This document shows, in pieces, positions 35,307-49,079 of a DNA stretch of 64,000 nt. A program made the translations under genes and the position numbers. Each line of letters opens with the position of its first letter. Position 1 is the stretch's first letter. The notes under the pieces are model-generated. The model saw only the letters and a list, made by a program, of their open reading frames with translations. It was not told where the DNA came from and ran no database searches. Source of the DNA: Vigna angularis (lineage: Eukaryota > Streptophyta > Magnoliopsida > Fabales > Fabaceae). Where the stretch lies: the NCBI RefSeq assembly GCF_016808095.1, contig NC_068971.1, forward strand, positions 45,754,131 to 45,818,130, read 5' to 3'.

Positions 35307-37355
35307 TTAACTAGAAATCAATTAGTATGCAGAAGATAATATATACCTTATCAGATACATTGTAAACAAAAAGAAAAAGTAGAAACAAAATCTTCTTCAC
35401 ATTTTTTTATCACACACTGAAGAACGAAGAGCATCATGTTTAGAAAAATGTGATCAGAAGATACTGTTTTAGGCTTTTATGTTATTTTACTTTAGTAGAT
35501 TAAGAGTTCCAAATTGTGCTACCACTATATTTATGTGTATTAAATGACATTGGACTTTGATTATCTGGGTATAAAATAACTTACTAATAAATAATATCCT
35601 CACATTCAAAAGAATATAGTTTTTACCCGAGTTCAAAAGTACAGATTGGACCTAAGGTATTATTATTCATATCTATCTGTTACATGTATTCAATTTCTAT
35701 GAATACTAACATTTGACATACAATAACCTAAAATTCTATTAAAATAAATAAATAAAGAGTGTGTGATAATATCATTGATATAAAAAAATGTTTAAATATT
35801 TTTTCCTAAAATGTGTGGGTCTATTTTTTTGGTGAATAAATTTTCTATTTGACTTTTGGTTACTGGGATTTCTTTTTTTTTTCTGTCCTTGTAATTAATA
35901 CATCATTAGTTTTAATTCTTATCATGAAGTTGTGTATAAAAACATTAACTTGTAAAAATTATCTTATTTAATTTTAGATATTTTTAGGAAAATTGCTAAA
36001 TATATATTCAGTTCCTTTTAATATATATTTTTTATTTCTATCGTCTTAGGTGTAACAATAATAAAATTGTCACATTATAAAAATATACCAAATTTACATG
36101 TTGAAAAGAAAGTGATATTTAAATAAATTAAAATTTTTAAAATATAATTTATTCTTAAGTAACTAGAAAACACGTAAAACTAGCATCGACAACTTCATAA
36201 TTCCAAATAATTTGACAATTCTATTTGAAAATTGTTCCAAATCTTATATTTCATTTTAGTTCCTCATGACATTTTAATAGACCGATCTACTATAAAGAGG
36301 TTCTATATACTAGTATTGTTAAAAATTCAAACATATAAAATGATTGTAAAAGATGAAAAATACGACTACAGAATCAAATAGGAAGTTCAGCTAACAATAA
36401 AAATATAACTAACAAAATCACTCAATAAAATTTTCAAATTATCACGACATAAAATACAATTACACAAATATTGTGGATTATTATAAAAGAAGGACTCTTT
36501 ACATTTCCCTTTACTAAATATTCCAATCTTTCATCAGCGATTAGTTGATCACTTAAACCTTAATAAGAAAATTAAACTCATTTGTTAAAGAATCATAATG
36601 AGAATTCGCACCATTCGGCGTAAGACTTCAGATGGCTACAATTCCATGAATTACTGTACTACCGATGGATCACAAAAATTTCATATTTGATTATCAAATA
36701 GCTTTCAACGGAGAAAATCATGATCAAACATAAATAACTCAATAAACAAACTAAATTTAAGACTATACCAAGCTGAATTATTTAAATGTATACAATAACT
36801 AAACAGTTAATTCACCACAAAGAGCAACATTGAAAAAAGTAAATCAAAATATGTAGTACGTATAATCCAATGATCGAATAAGCAGAAAATTAGAAAATGT
36901 TTACATTGCTAAATCATTGTCGAGCACAGTTCGTTATACTGAACTAGATATCTACTCCGGCATTCAACAAGATAAAAGAGGCATTAATGAAACTTATAGG
37001 ATGCTGCAATCGCAATGTAGTTGTTTGAAGTGTTGGATTATAAAACACTTATAAAATTTTAATATTATAGTCTTCGCTTCTGTTTTAAGTTGAAGGCTAT
37101 AATTTGTTAATCGTAACGTGAACAAGACAATATGCAATTGTAAAATCGACTAAAAGAATGCAATCGAATATGGATGTGAAAAGGAAGCATAATTTAATGT
37201 CGTCATCATAACAATATAACTGACCACTACAAAAATATCCACCAAAACAGGTCACATTAATAAAACCAAAGACAATTAACGACAAGTATATAAATCAACA
37301 AACCAGTCCCAGTCCCAAATCCACAACGAAAGAGACCGACAACATCAACCAAGAT
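35307..37355. other. Convergent intergenic region
   Basis: Lies between the 3' ends of the invertase (plus) and the ubiquitin-L40 gene (minus). It should contain both 3' UTRs; otherwise AT-rich with no supported gene. Confidence 0.5.
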
Positions 37356-38233
<878 letters not shown>

Positions 38234-38265
38234 TCACTATGACTTAACAAATGCCGAACCAAAGC

Positions 38266-38273
38266 TTTTATAT
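38266..38273 (-). promoter_or_regulatory. TATA box of the ubiquitin-L40 gene
   Basis: Minus-strand AATATAAA lies about 65 bp before the ATG, between the telo-box and the start codon. Confidence 0.55.
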
Positions 38274-38280
38274 TCTCCTT

Positions 38281-38334
38281 CCTAGGGTTTCAAATTACTG
38301 AGGCTGGGCCTTGGTTTTTATGGACTCAGGCCCA
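38281..38334 (-). promoter_or_regulatory. Telo-box and site II cluster of the ubiquitin-L40 gene
   Basis: A telo-box AAACCCTAGG (minus strand, 38290-38281) is followed upstream by a site II motif (TGGGCC in plus-strand text at 38305-38310) and another, GGCCCA, at 38329-38334. Telo-box plus site II (TCP-bound) is the known signature of ribosomal-protein and translation-gene promoters in plants, matching the gene product. Confidence 0.75.
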
Positions 38335-38399
38335 CTCGTTATGGCAGTTTTGTATTGTTGGGCTGGATTTTGATTAATGACTGAATACTCAAATATTTG

Positions 38400-41300
38400 C
38401 ATGAAGGGCATGTTTGGGTACAGGTGCAATTTTTAAGAGTTTTTCTACTTAAAATATAAAAGTTTTTATTTTTATTTTTCACATAAGAATCCCTCAAAAG
38501 TCTTCTAACCTTGCATCTTAACTGTCTGAATCTTTTATGTTGTCCTTATCAGTTATATTATTTAAACGGATAAAGTTTAAAACATAAAAACAAACTAAGG
38601 AATAATTTTTTGTGACCTTAATTTTCTTTTTGAAATAATGAAAGTTGCAAAAGTACAATCAATGAAAATCTTTGCTGTTCCCTGTTTATTCTTTTATAAA
38701 TTAACAACCTTATCATGACAATGTTGAATAGATAATGATGTAAACAAAATTACATTGTTAATAATTATTTGGTATAACTTTTGTTTGTTTTGTTTCCAAT
38801 TTTCAAATGTATGTTCATAAACAATGACAATATTTATTGTTCTGTTTACATTTTTTTGTTATATAAAAAAAAATAGTTCTTAAAATGAATATAAAATATG
38901 ACTTTTTTTTTCTCAAACCAATTAGTTCTTAAACTCTTTCGGTTTAAGCATTTCTTTTCGTAGTATTTTTTGGTATATGATTTTTTTAAAAAAAAATTGG
39001 TTATTAATTGCTATATTTTTGTCACTTTTAAAACAAATTTCAATATATTAAAATGTTTATAAAGAGGGTGTTAAGTTTTAGTCTCATTGACATGTGTTTT
39101 AAAAAAAAACTGGGATGTATTTTCTCTTATTCTTATATTTGTATTTATTAGTTTTGTTTGTTCAAAAAGGAGAAAATTGAAAGAAGTGAAAAATAAATGA
39201 ATAGAAGAAAAAAATGAAAAATAATATTTTTTTTTTATTAAGGGAGAGAAAGAAAAAAAAATGAATAAATAATTTGACAGATATGATAATTTTTCTAAAA
39301 AAGTATAGAAAAATATGTTTATAAAATTATGAAATTATTTTTACTGTACAGTTTAATTTTAATTATTATTAAATCATAATTCTATCATTATTTTATAATT
39401 TAACTTTATTATTATTATTATTTCAATTTTATTATTTTATACATTTATTATTATTATTTATTATAATTTAATTACTTTTAGTAGTACTATTATTATTTTA
39501 AATATAATTATTATTTAATTATATAATATTATATAATTAATTATAGTACATCATACAATATAACATAAGTAACATTCGGTTTTAATAGCTAAAATATTAA
39601 TAAAATGATAATCAATCAAGGGCATGGATACACTATATATTAGAGCCATCCTTCCTTCAAACATGTATTGAATATATAAAAGTTATACACACATTAATTT
39701 ACAATGTAGAATTTTTAAAGGAAAAAGGAATTATGCAAAATAAAATAATTCCTATATAAGTTGGAGCATCTCCTCTACTTTATACCGAATCGTTAAAGTA
39801 ATAATTACAAACAAAAAAGACAGACAAACAAATAAAGATATGTGAAATGATAAGTTAATATATCAAAAGATATGCAAATCCTAACACATGTAAAGATTTA
39901 TATCAACCAATCATGAGACATGCAAATCTATATTTGATCATCCGAATACATATATTGATATCAGACTTGGGAGTTATGCACTTATAGTGGTGAAACAGGT
40001 TGTCCCCAAGCTATCACTCACAAGGTTAGTGTGTCAACCATTTTTTGTCAAGATAAAGTCCATTGACTATGACCTCCTACTCCTTTCACTATATACTTCA
40101 TGTTTTTCTACCTGAGATTGGATGATTGTTATGGAATCTCTATATAAATACACATACTACTTGAATCTAAAAAAAAAAACTTCTCACTAAAATTTCTTTC
40201 ATAACATACTTGATACATTTATAAAGTTATAATATAATAGAAAATCACGTAACAAGAGCTCAGACTAACATTCAACGGATAAACTTTCGTAAAAAAGAAA
40301 TTTTGGCATCAAAGTTTTTGCACTTTTGCTTCCTCTAAAAAAAAAAAATTAATCTAGACCTACAATAATATCTTACACTTATTGATTATGTTATGTTATA
40401 TAATGTAATATAATTAATTATATAACATTTTATGTCATATAATTTGTAACATTCTTCTTTCAATTGTTTGCTATGTTATTTTTTAGGTTTATTTGTAATT
40501 GTATATTTTTTTATGTTTTTTTTTTTATTTCTTCTTATGAAAATGGACGAACGATTAATATATTTTCATTAAAATTAGTTGGTTCTTGTTTGCATAATAG
40601 CATTAACGTCCTACACAAAGGAATTCCAAATTGTTAAAGTATTTAAAGTGCACGCTTAAGGGCAAAGGTCCCTAGTTTAATAATTATTTGATGGAAACTA
40701 TACAATAAAACAAATTATATAATATTATTTATGATTAAATATGAGTTTTCTTTATTAAAATTATCATTTAATTTTAAAATTAAATATATTTTTCATTACT
40801 AAATTATTATTAAAAAAACATTTCATTCTTAAATTAAATGATAAAATATTTAGTAACCGAAAGTTATTTAAAACATTATCGTGAACCACAATATATTTAG
40901 ATACCGTTGGTTGAGAAAGATATTTTATATGATTTTGATAAAATTCAGTTTATTTTAAAAACGAAACACAATTTTATTATAATAATAAGTAACATAATTT
41001 GTTTATGAGTCACAATAGTTATAAATATAAATTCATATAAAATAATATGTTAAATGAAAAACTATGCTATATATTTCATGTAAAATTATATAAAAAAATA
41101 CAGATTTTTATTTTATTCATTGTTACATTTTCTTACAAAATTATAAATAAATAAATTGTACAAGATTTGTAAAATTAATATTATGATTCAAGTTTTCTTT
41201 TTGAAAAAAAAAATATAAATAATAAAAAGATATTTTAAATTTTAATTATCATTACACTTAAATTAAATATATATACAAAGATGGGATGAAGAGAGAGAAC

Positions 41301-41770
41301 TTATCCTTTTTTTTTTATTGAACCTAATTCATCCTTCTTTAATAATAAGAAATAAACTATTGAGAAGATAAGTGACAAAATAATCATATTATACTGACAC
41401 AGCAGATAATAATTTACAACGAGATATAATAATTATCATAATAAACCCAGTCCACTGAATGAAATTTTAAAATGTAACCACACTATAATTTTTAAAATTA
41501 GAGCACATTTAAAGATGAACATGCATACATATATCGTAACAGTTAAGATACCAAAAAATAAGAGTTGGGAAGTACACTTAACAGTTGTGTATACTTATAG
41601 TGTGGTTTAAAAATCTGGCACAAGGATATTCAAATATACAATGAATTGTGTATAAATTATTTAGTACTATATAAAATTGCACATAACCAATTTATTAGCC
41701 GCCAACCTTTTGGGCTTATTGTTAAGATTTTCCACTCTGGACGCAACAATTTTCAATCACTAATGCCTCG
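38400..41770. other. AT-rich intergenic region
   Basis: Very AT-rich with many homopolymer and ATT-type runs (for example 39360-39545). No coding frame, RNA or defined repeat was recognised. Confidence 0.55.
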
Positions 41771-41781
41771 AGCTCATAATC

Positions 41782-43573
41782 TCAAGAACACAGAATTTTG
41801 GGAGCCATAATCTCAAGAAGTCCCTTTGGGCTGTCCACATGAACCCAATGACCAGCATTCGGAAGAACACAGAAGGAAACTTTTCCCAAAGAGTCGGATC
41901 CTCGCTCACTGGCTAGTTTCTCGATTCTCTCAATAGCATCTTTGTCCCATCTATCACTTTTTTCAGCACGCAAAATTATTATTTCCATACCTTTGGGAGG
42001 CTTCTCCAGAAGATTCCAGTACGACTTTTCGCTGCATAATTGTAACGTTGAAGATTTGTTACTTTTGGCCGTGGAGGAAGATCACAGAAAGCATTCTAGA
42101 AAATAAAAGGCTTAAATAAACTTTCCACACATCTGTTTCGAATAACTGTTTTCTATTTCTATTACTTATTTCAAATATTTGTGTAAAAGATCATTTCAAA
42201 TGTTTTTACTCAAACTAAACGATGCTTCATTTACCAGTAAGAATCGAACATCTCTTTAGCATTTTCAAGATCAAATATCCACGTCTCATGATCACCAACT
42301 TTTTTCACGTTGGTGCCTATCCAGTCCGACAGTGCTTTAGAGTAACCAAGTTCCATAAGATGACTAACAAGCCACCTGCAAAAAGGTGCAGTGTATATTT
42401 TAGTCCAACAATTGGCAGGAGGAAGATTCGTATATAGTACATTTTTTTATAGTGTTTGGTAATCAATACACTGCACTTTCAATAAGTTTCAAGACCTCAG
42501 TCAGTACTTTTGGATGTTAGACAAACAATCCGGTCATCAAAAGGAAATGAAGAAAGAACCTAGAGTCTCTTTCCTTCGGCAACATCAATAACCTCAATCA
42601 CCATGCTTAAAATGTCAAAAAAGCATTTGTAGATTTACACAGTACATCAAATGCAATATCCAACACTGTGACCGGCACTTTATTTCATTATATAGAAAAA
42701 AGCAGATTATATACACGAAAAATGGGAAAATGAATAATTTTCAATCTACAGTCTCTAAGATCCCTAGGAAGACACAAAATTATCTTCAAACGTACTGATT
42801 ATAATACATTCATCATATATCTTGTACTACTAAAATGCTACTAAAGGAAGAAACATATATCATGACATAGATAATGTCCACTCGGTACACCAAAAGTTAT
42901 TACTGGCCTAGCATCATAACAAAAGGGTTCAGGGATATAGAGTCTCACTTGCGAGATGGGAATTGTTTTGGTAAACTTTGCAAGGTTGCTAGAACATCCC
43001 GGACTTCATCGTTTCTGTTTTCAGGGTTCACTTTACCAGGGACAGAATCCAATACCCAGAGCTGTTCTTCAGGAGGGATAAAAAAGAAACACAAAGAGGA
43101 CTTCAGGCCTATAGTAAAAATGCTTCATTTTGAAATCCATAATACGATTCTTGAAAAACAGCAGAATTTGAGACAGAGAGAAAGTGAAAGAATTTATTAA
43201 GCTGAAACTTTTATCCAAATCAGATTTCGAGGTAAAAAACCAGCTCTGTTCTACAAAGATCCGACAACAGTGAGGTAAAATGTTTTGCCTCAGATGCCCA
43301 TGAAACTGGCTTTGGATCAACTTGAGCTCACCACGAATGTTTTAGTATTTTAATTCATCTTCAATTTAAGATTGATTTCATTAAAATCAGACCTGTTCTA
43401 CCCGGATACAAGAACAGTGGGACAACATTAGTTTCCAACTGTGTAACCTACATTTAATCATCTTAATTAACTACGAGATTTACCAAAATTATTATCACAA
43501 AAAGAATGCAACACAATTTTGAATATTAATTTTACAGCAACTCTCCATATATAATTCAAAATTCAATTCAGCA

Positions 43574-43649
<76 letters not shown>

Positions 43650-45742
43650 CCCATTAATAGCTTCTGAATATTACACAACTGAAGCAAAATTTCAAATACA
43701 ACAACAGAAGGGTATCCACAGACGAAAGGGTCAAGAATGTGAGTTAGAGAACCCCCCTACCAAACTTAGGATCTTCTTTTCTTAACACACTGGTAAGATA
43801 TTGTCCGCTTTGGGTCAAGCCTTCACGGATTTGCTTTTGGTGTCACTCCATAAGGTCTTTTACCAATGGAGGTATCTTATGTGTATATAAACCCATGTCC
43901 ATCTCTTATTCGATATGGGACTTTGTTTATACCCAACACCCTCCCCTCAAACAAAGGACTATGGTTCTTCTATCTCCCCTAGAGCGGAAGTCTTTTCTTA
44001 TCCTCGAGTACACCATGGTCAACACTGAGCATCTCTTTGCCCTCTTTCACGATCCATGGTCACAACTGAGCCCGGTCGCCAAACCTGAACCATGGGTTTT
44101 GATACCATATTAGAAAGTGGTTTTTTAAACCTAACTCAACCCCACAAAACCGACTTGTATGGTGAGGTTTGGACCCCACTTATATATTATAATTTGGCCT
44201 TATCTCTAGTCGATGTGGGACTTCCAACACACACTCTTCACACCGAGGTATAGACATCTTGAGCGTGAGAGTACAATTAATGGGTGGTCCGATAATGACC
44301 CGACAACGGGTGGAATAGAATGTCCACATAGATCTCGCTAGGATAGGCTTTAATCATGGCTCTGATACCATGTTAAGAAGTGGATTTTAAGCCTAACTCA
44401 ACACCACAAAACCAGCTTATAAGGTGAGGTTTGCACCCACTTATATACTATGAATTGACCTTATCTCTAGTGGATGTGAGACTTCCAAAATAATAAATAA
44501 CTAATATTACAGTTGGACAAAAATATGGATAGAAGATGGGAAAAAAGAGTCGCTCAAGAGGAGTTGAAGCCCTACTCTCCCTTTTTCTAAAAATGGTCGT
44601 GTTCTGTGTATACTAATGGACTTTATGCAAAGCTTTCAAAGTAAGTTTTGGCTTCAACAAGTTCAATTTTTAGGGCATGTGGTGTCCAATTACTCGATCT
44701 TACTAAAGTAGAAGCAGTAATATGACGGAGCCAATCCACTGCACCTACAAAAGTAGAAGTTTCCTAGGATTGGTAGGGTATTATAGAAAGTTCATTGAAG
44801 AGTTATATAGTTCGAGTATAACATCAATTAGTGCATTCTACTCAATACAAGAGTCCAAAGTCCTCTAGTTTGTGGTATAACAACATATGTTGTCCCTCTT
44901 TTACAATTTACCATACACTCACAACAATGTAAAACATGACTCAAATCAACTGCTAAATAACTTATCATGGCATCAGGAACTGTTTTCTGTTTAGTTAACT
45001 ATGGTTAGTTTAGAGTTTGTTATTCCTTTTTTTGTATCATGAGCTCCTATATAAACTTGCTCCATGCACCTTCTTTAGGCGTGAAAAATGAAATATTCTC
45101 ATCTTTCAAAGTTCACTGCATGATATTGTATTCAACTGTTGAAAATATAACTAGCTATTACAATAGAGAAGAGAAGAGAAACCTGTTTAGGAGACAGAAC
45201 AGAATGGCCATAGTCACCGCGGCTACAACTCTCAGCAAACTGCAAAGCAACCTTTCCACCCATGGAGTGACCTACGACGACCTCAGGCCAAGGCCAGTCT
45301 TCAGCCTTCACCAAATCGGCCAAATCTTTGGCCGCAGATTCAATATTGTGAGGCGGATTCAGTTCTCTCTCCGTCGATTTCCCGTGGTTCCGCATATCCA
45401 ACATCACCGTCCTCCAATCTGCACGGAAAGAAAATCGATAAATGATAATTCGATTCAGAGTTACAAAAAAAAAAGGAACATGAGAGTCGAGCGCGAGGTA
45501 CTGCTAGAGGGAGAGGAATTGGAGAGAGAGGCCAAGAGGTTGCGAGAAAAAGAGCGCCAGTTTCTGGAGGATCCCAAAAAGCCATGGATGAAAACGGCCG
45601 TTGAAGTGTAAGGCTTCTCCGGATTTGCTCGCAATTCCTCGTAGGCTATGGTTTGTAGCGACCTTGGACGAGGGAGAGTTGCTGAGTTGAGGAAGCGAGT
45701 TAGTAGAAGGGAACTGTTTCTGATTCTCAGAGATGCTGCCAT
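41782..45742 (-). CDS. ABHD11-like alpha/beta hydrolase
   Basis: A 326-residue alpha/beta-fold serine hydrolase most like the ABHD11 family. Minus-strand exons are 45742-45502, 45418-45183, 43061-42949, 42375-42235 and 42031-41782, with exact phases. The N terminus (MAASLRIRNSS...LPRPRS) is Arg/Ser-rich with no early acidic residue and could be a mitochondrial presequence. The oxyanion motif HGFLGSSRNW is at 53-62, the strand LDMRNHGKS at 87-95, nucleophile S132 in GHSMGG, probable acid D270 (AEKSDRW) and H305 in NAGHWVH. The LDSVPG and LENA segments also fit ABHD11. Substrate is unknown; lipid esters are likely from the family. Intron 2 (2121 bp) is packed with retroelement fragments. The exon 1 donor (agca|gtacct) is weak. 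Confidence 0.92.
43578..43648. repeat. (AT)n microsatellite in ABHD11 intron 2
   Basis: Near-perfect AT run of about 35 units, on the 5' side (plus strand) of the TRIM-like cluster. Confidence 0.95.
43785..43938 (-). mobile_element. LTR of a TRIM-like retroelement, second family
   Basis: Read on the minus strand it starts TGTTGGGTATAAACAAAGTC just after a purine-rich tract (GAGGGGAGGG, a polypurine-tract candidate at about 43939-43949). It runs about 150 bp toward 43785, with its end uncertain. Its sequence differs from the two LTRs at 44108-44488. Confidence 0.5.
44108..44488 (-). mobile_element. TRIM-like miniature LTR retroelement
   Basis: Two similar LTRs of about 120 bp lie in direct orientation on the minus strand (44488-44371 and 44229-44108). 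Both start with or near TGTTGGAAGTC(T/C)CACATC and share the word 'accaca(a)aacc'. An interior of about 140 bp separates them. The upstream LTR is followed at once by TGGTATCAGAGCCA (44370-44357), complementary to the initiator tRNA-Met 3' end, the usual primer site. The interior has no coding region. The whole is about 380 bp, so it fits a terminal-repeat retrotransposon in miniature. A second, degraded primer-site-like TGGTATCAAAACCCATGG follows the other LTR (44107-44090), suggesting a chained or nested structure. Confidence 0.75.
44635..44890 (+). pseudogene. Ty3/gypsy reverse-transcriptase fragment
   Basis: Across stops, the plus strand encodes QFLGHVVSNYSI (about 44666-44702), then pieces of the KVEAV and SLGLVGYYRKFIEE type (about 44760-44800). 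These are the end of the gypsy RT domain (consensus FLGHVVS ... FLGLAGYYRRFI). It lies antisense inside ABHD11 intron 2 and is clearly dead. Confidence 0.75.
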
Positions 45743-45911
45743 TCTCTGCTTTGTTTTTCCTTTTACTGGGCTTTTAGTTTTGCAGTGACATTAACGGTAA
45801 TGGTGGACACCTTGGACCAATGGAGGCATTAAAGACACTATCGCCCTAGTTTAGGGTAGAAGTTTAGTTAAAAAATAATCTATCATAAGATGAGAAAAAT
45901 ATAAAACATAA

Positions 45912-45914
<3 letters not shown>

Positions 45915-45953
<39 letters not shown>

Positions 45954-45954
45954 A

Positions 45955-45993
<39 letters not shown>

Positions 45994-45994
45994 T
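45915..45994 (-). tRNA. trnL-UAG: tRNA-Leu (anticodon UAG)
   Basis: An 80-nt class II tRNA on the minus strand. The A-box region is TGGCCGAGTGGTCTAAGG. The anticodon arm is CCAGA-TTTAGGC-TTTGG with anticodon TAG (reads CUA). A variable arm GTCCGAAAGGGC precedes the T-arm GTGGGTTCAAATCCCAC. The acceptor stem pairs ACAGTT with AGCTGT, but the first pair is A1 with C72, where the usual plant copy has G-C. An oligo-T stretch lies about 10 bp downstream. All promoter boxes are intact, so it is probably transcribed; the terminal mismatch could weaken processing. Confidence 0.9.
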
Positions 45995-45999
45995 TCATA

Positions 46000-48590
46000 T
46001 TAAAGATTTTCAAATTAATATTTTAATCACAAAACATAGCTTCCCCAAGCTGACAATGAAATTTGAAGTTGAAAATGGCTGACCGATTTTTTCACTTTTG
46101 CAAATATTAATGTATTATGTATGTAGCTCGATAAGCTGGTTGTGCTCATCAAGAGAACTGGACAGAGGGAATTTGGAGTAGTTTTTTTACATAAGAGTGA
46201 GTTTGTTGGTATTTATTTAGAAAAAAAAAACATTAATATTTTTATAATGAACTTGAAATAATGAAAAACTAAAAAAAAATTATAGGACCAAGACTCCTTC
46301 TATTTTTCAGGGTATAAAAAGAATTTAAACTTAAAGAATGTTTAAAAATAAGATAATTATATGTTTTTAGACGTGTAAATATAACTGAGTAATGTATATA
46401 TTATTTAATTCAAATAAGTTACTTTTGTAAAAGTTTTTGCAAGTTAATTTACATATGAACTAATTTTAATATTTTTTTGTTCTCCTATAAATCTTTGTAG
46501 AAAACTTTGTTCATTTAAATTGTAATTGAGATATTATATCTATGGTCAATATAACTTTTATTTGTTTAATTGGAGTGTAAATTGAAAGACCAAGATTTAG
46601 TGAGATGACACAATAAATTGATTATCACATATAAAATTTGAGACACTAACTTGGACCCTAATTTATAAAAATATCCAATTGTGATAGTTTGCAACACCAC
46701 AAATTGTTTCACAACTATTGAATGACATGAATTTAATGAGGTGATATTATACTTTCACCTATTTCGGGAAATCTCCTACCCTACCTATTAAGAGAAGCTT
46801 CACAAAATTGACATGTGTAATGATTTGATAATAATTACTTGACAAAAGCATGTAAAGTGGATTTGTACATGGAATAACATGCATGAGCTAGGATTGGTTT
46901 ATCAATGCAAGGACTATTATTTCACACTCAATAATACATGGAATGCTACATAATCAATTTGATATATTTTTACCTTTGTTACACTTATTACACGATTAAA
47001 TGACTTATAAATATATTCAAACATAACACTTATTACATTTGATCACGAATCAATTGAACCCAACACCCATGACACTTGCTTTTATGTCCTGGTTTATAGG
47101 ACATTCGCATATACAAACACACTGTAAGTAGATGAAATATTTTGTCTTCTATTTTTAACATTCTCACTCGTGGCAGTTTTCTTTTTGTTTTTCAAAACCA
47201 CAATCTCATGACTTTCATCAAAACAATAATTTACTTTCATGACCGTAGGTGTCACTGTTACTCAAAATTTTAGGTTTTATTATTCGTTTAAAAGGATTTA
47301 CTACAAAGAGATTGAAAAAGAAATATTTGCAAAGAAATAACGTGTCCTTTGTAAATATTTGATATTAAATTAAAGTACGACGGAAACATTTTACAATATT
47401 ATTCTATTTAATAATTTCCAACTTGAAGGGAATAAGAGCATTAGTTATTTAATAATTTATAATTTAATAATTTTCAATGTGTGAAAAATAGGAATATTAA
47501 TTATTTAATAAATTTTAATTTACAACTGTAGAATAGGAATATTAGTTATTTAATAATAATAATAATAATAATAATATTAACAATAATAATAATAATTTTA
47601 AAAAAAATATTATTTTAATTATTTAATATATTTTTTAAATTTAATATTTTAAAATAATTTTTACCACAAAAATATTTTACTGACAGAAATGTTACTCTTC
47701 ATGCACCTTATTAACATGATTCCAAAGGTCATAGACTTTTTAGATTGTGACTAGAAAGAAGAATATTGATGTCCACTTCAAGTTAGGTTTGGAATTTTAT
47801 TCATAAATCAATTTATCGAAAAATTATTTGATGTGTTCCAGATGTTCTGATAAGTGGTTAGGAAACTTCCAATAAATTATGTTTTCTGAAAAACATGGGA
47901 CATAAATAGATTGATTGTCTGTATAAAATATTTAGGATCTCTCAATCAGTGGTTAAGAATAATTATTAATAATTAAATTTTACAAACGTTTATAATTAAC
48001 TATGATATTAAGTGAATTATGATTTCAATAATTATTAACGTAATTTAACTTTATTTAGAGGATAAAAATTTTCATAAGTATTATACAATTGTAATTGATA
48101 ATTTATTTGATACATACAAAAAAGTTAAAATATAATTAAATAATAAAATACTTTTAATGTTTGTGCAATTTCTCTGTTTTTTTAATTCTTCTTTTATTTT
48201 AATGTTGCTAAAAATTAAAATATAATTGAATGTAAAAAAAGCTTAAATTAACATATAAATCAACAAAAAAAAACAACTGAGTGTATTAACGAAAGTAATA
48301 AAATGTTAAACATTTAACATTTAAAAAAAACAAATAAAATAGGAATTTGATATTTCATGCTGATTTCTTGATAACCTTTTGCAACATTCCTGTTAAATTA
48401 ACAAATTTTCATGTATTAAACAAACAAACATTATTTTAATATATAAAAATATTAATTATAAAGACATTAAGCTAGAAATATAAGAAATTTAATTTACTAG
48501 ATAAGTGAAAAATAACAATAGCATTAAATTTAAACTTGCATCTCCACTAGCTTTTTTCTTCTTTTCCCTTGCATGATCAGTATTTTGAAC
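46000..48590. other. AT-rich intergenic region
   Basis: Contains an AAT trinucleotide tract at about 47555-47600. No gene recognised. Confidence 0.5.
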
Positions 48591-48593
48591 ATT

Positions 48594-49075
48594 TTATTTC
48601 AATGGGCATCTACGAATGTTTTGTCCAATACCTTTACACAATCCACAAATTATTCTTATTTTGTGATAGTTATTTTTCACCTTTACATAGTCTTTGTTTC
48701 AGATGACCTTTTGTTTTTAAAATTGGAGGACACTGCACAACATTTTGTGAATAATTCATTGTTACTTATTGCTCAACAGTCTGTTGTACGTTGCTATTGT
48801 GATGTCAAGTAGTTGTAAGGGACACGACAATCTTTATGAATAAAATTGCCGAGAATATGATGACATAATTTTCCCAAAACTCAAAATGCTTACAACCACA
48901 AACCAACTATTTTACCATCCCAAAATACCTTATGTTTCTTACTATTTGCATCTTTATAATATTGCAACACATTTACATTACTATTTTCATCAAGAATATC
49001 AAGAATTGAATATTGGATGCATCTTTCATACTCCTCTTCAAACTTCCCAAAAGCAAATTGTGTGAAATTTTAAAA
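48594..49075 (-). pseudogene. Decayed FAR1/FRS-like (MULE-transposase-derived) 3' end
   Basis: Minus-strand reading across frameshifts gives FGKFEEEYERC (about 49060-49030) and YYKDANSKKHKVFWDG. A SWIM zinc-finger remnant follows: CKHFEFW then LCHHILGNFIHKDCR (about 48895-48820). The TSQ-stop and later CGLCKGIGQNIRRCPLK-stop (about 48650-48594) match the C-terminal zinc knuckle of FAR1-related proteins, with Asn in place of the His. FAR1/FRS factors and Mutator transposases share the SWIM domain, so it may be either a dead gene or a dead transposase. At least two frameshifts and stops disable it. Confidence 0.65.
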
Positions 49076-49079
49076 GTAC

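Noticed and set aside
44108..44488. Cassandra-type TRIM carrying 5S rRNA sequence
   Set aside because: The LTRs contain no 5S rRNA-like core, so this is another TRIM family.
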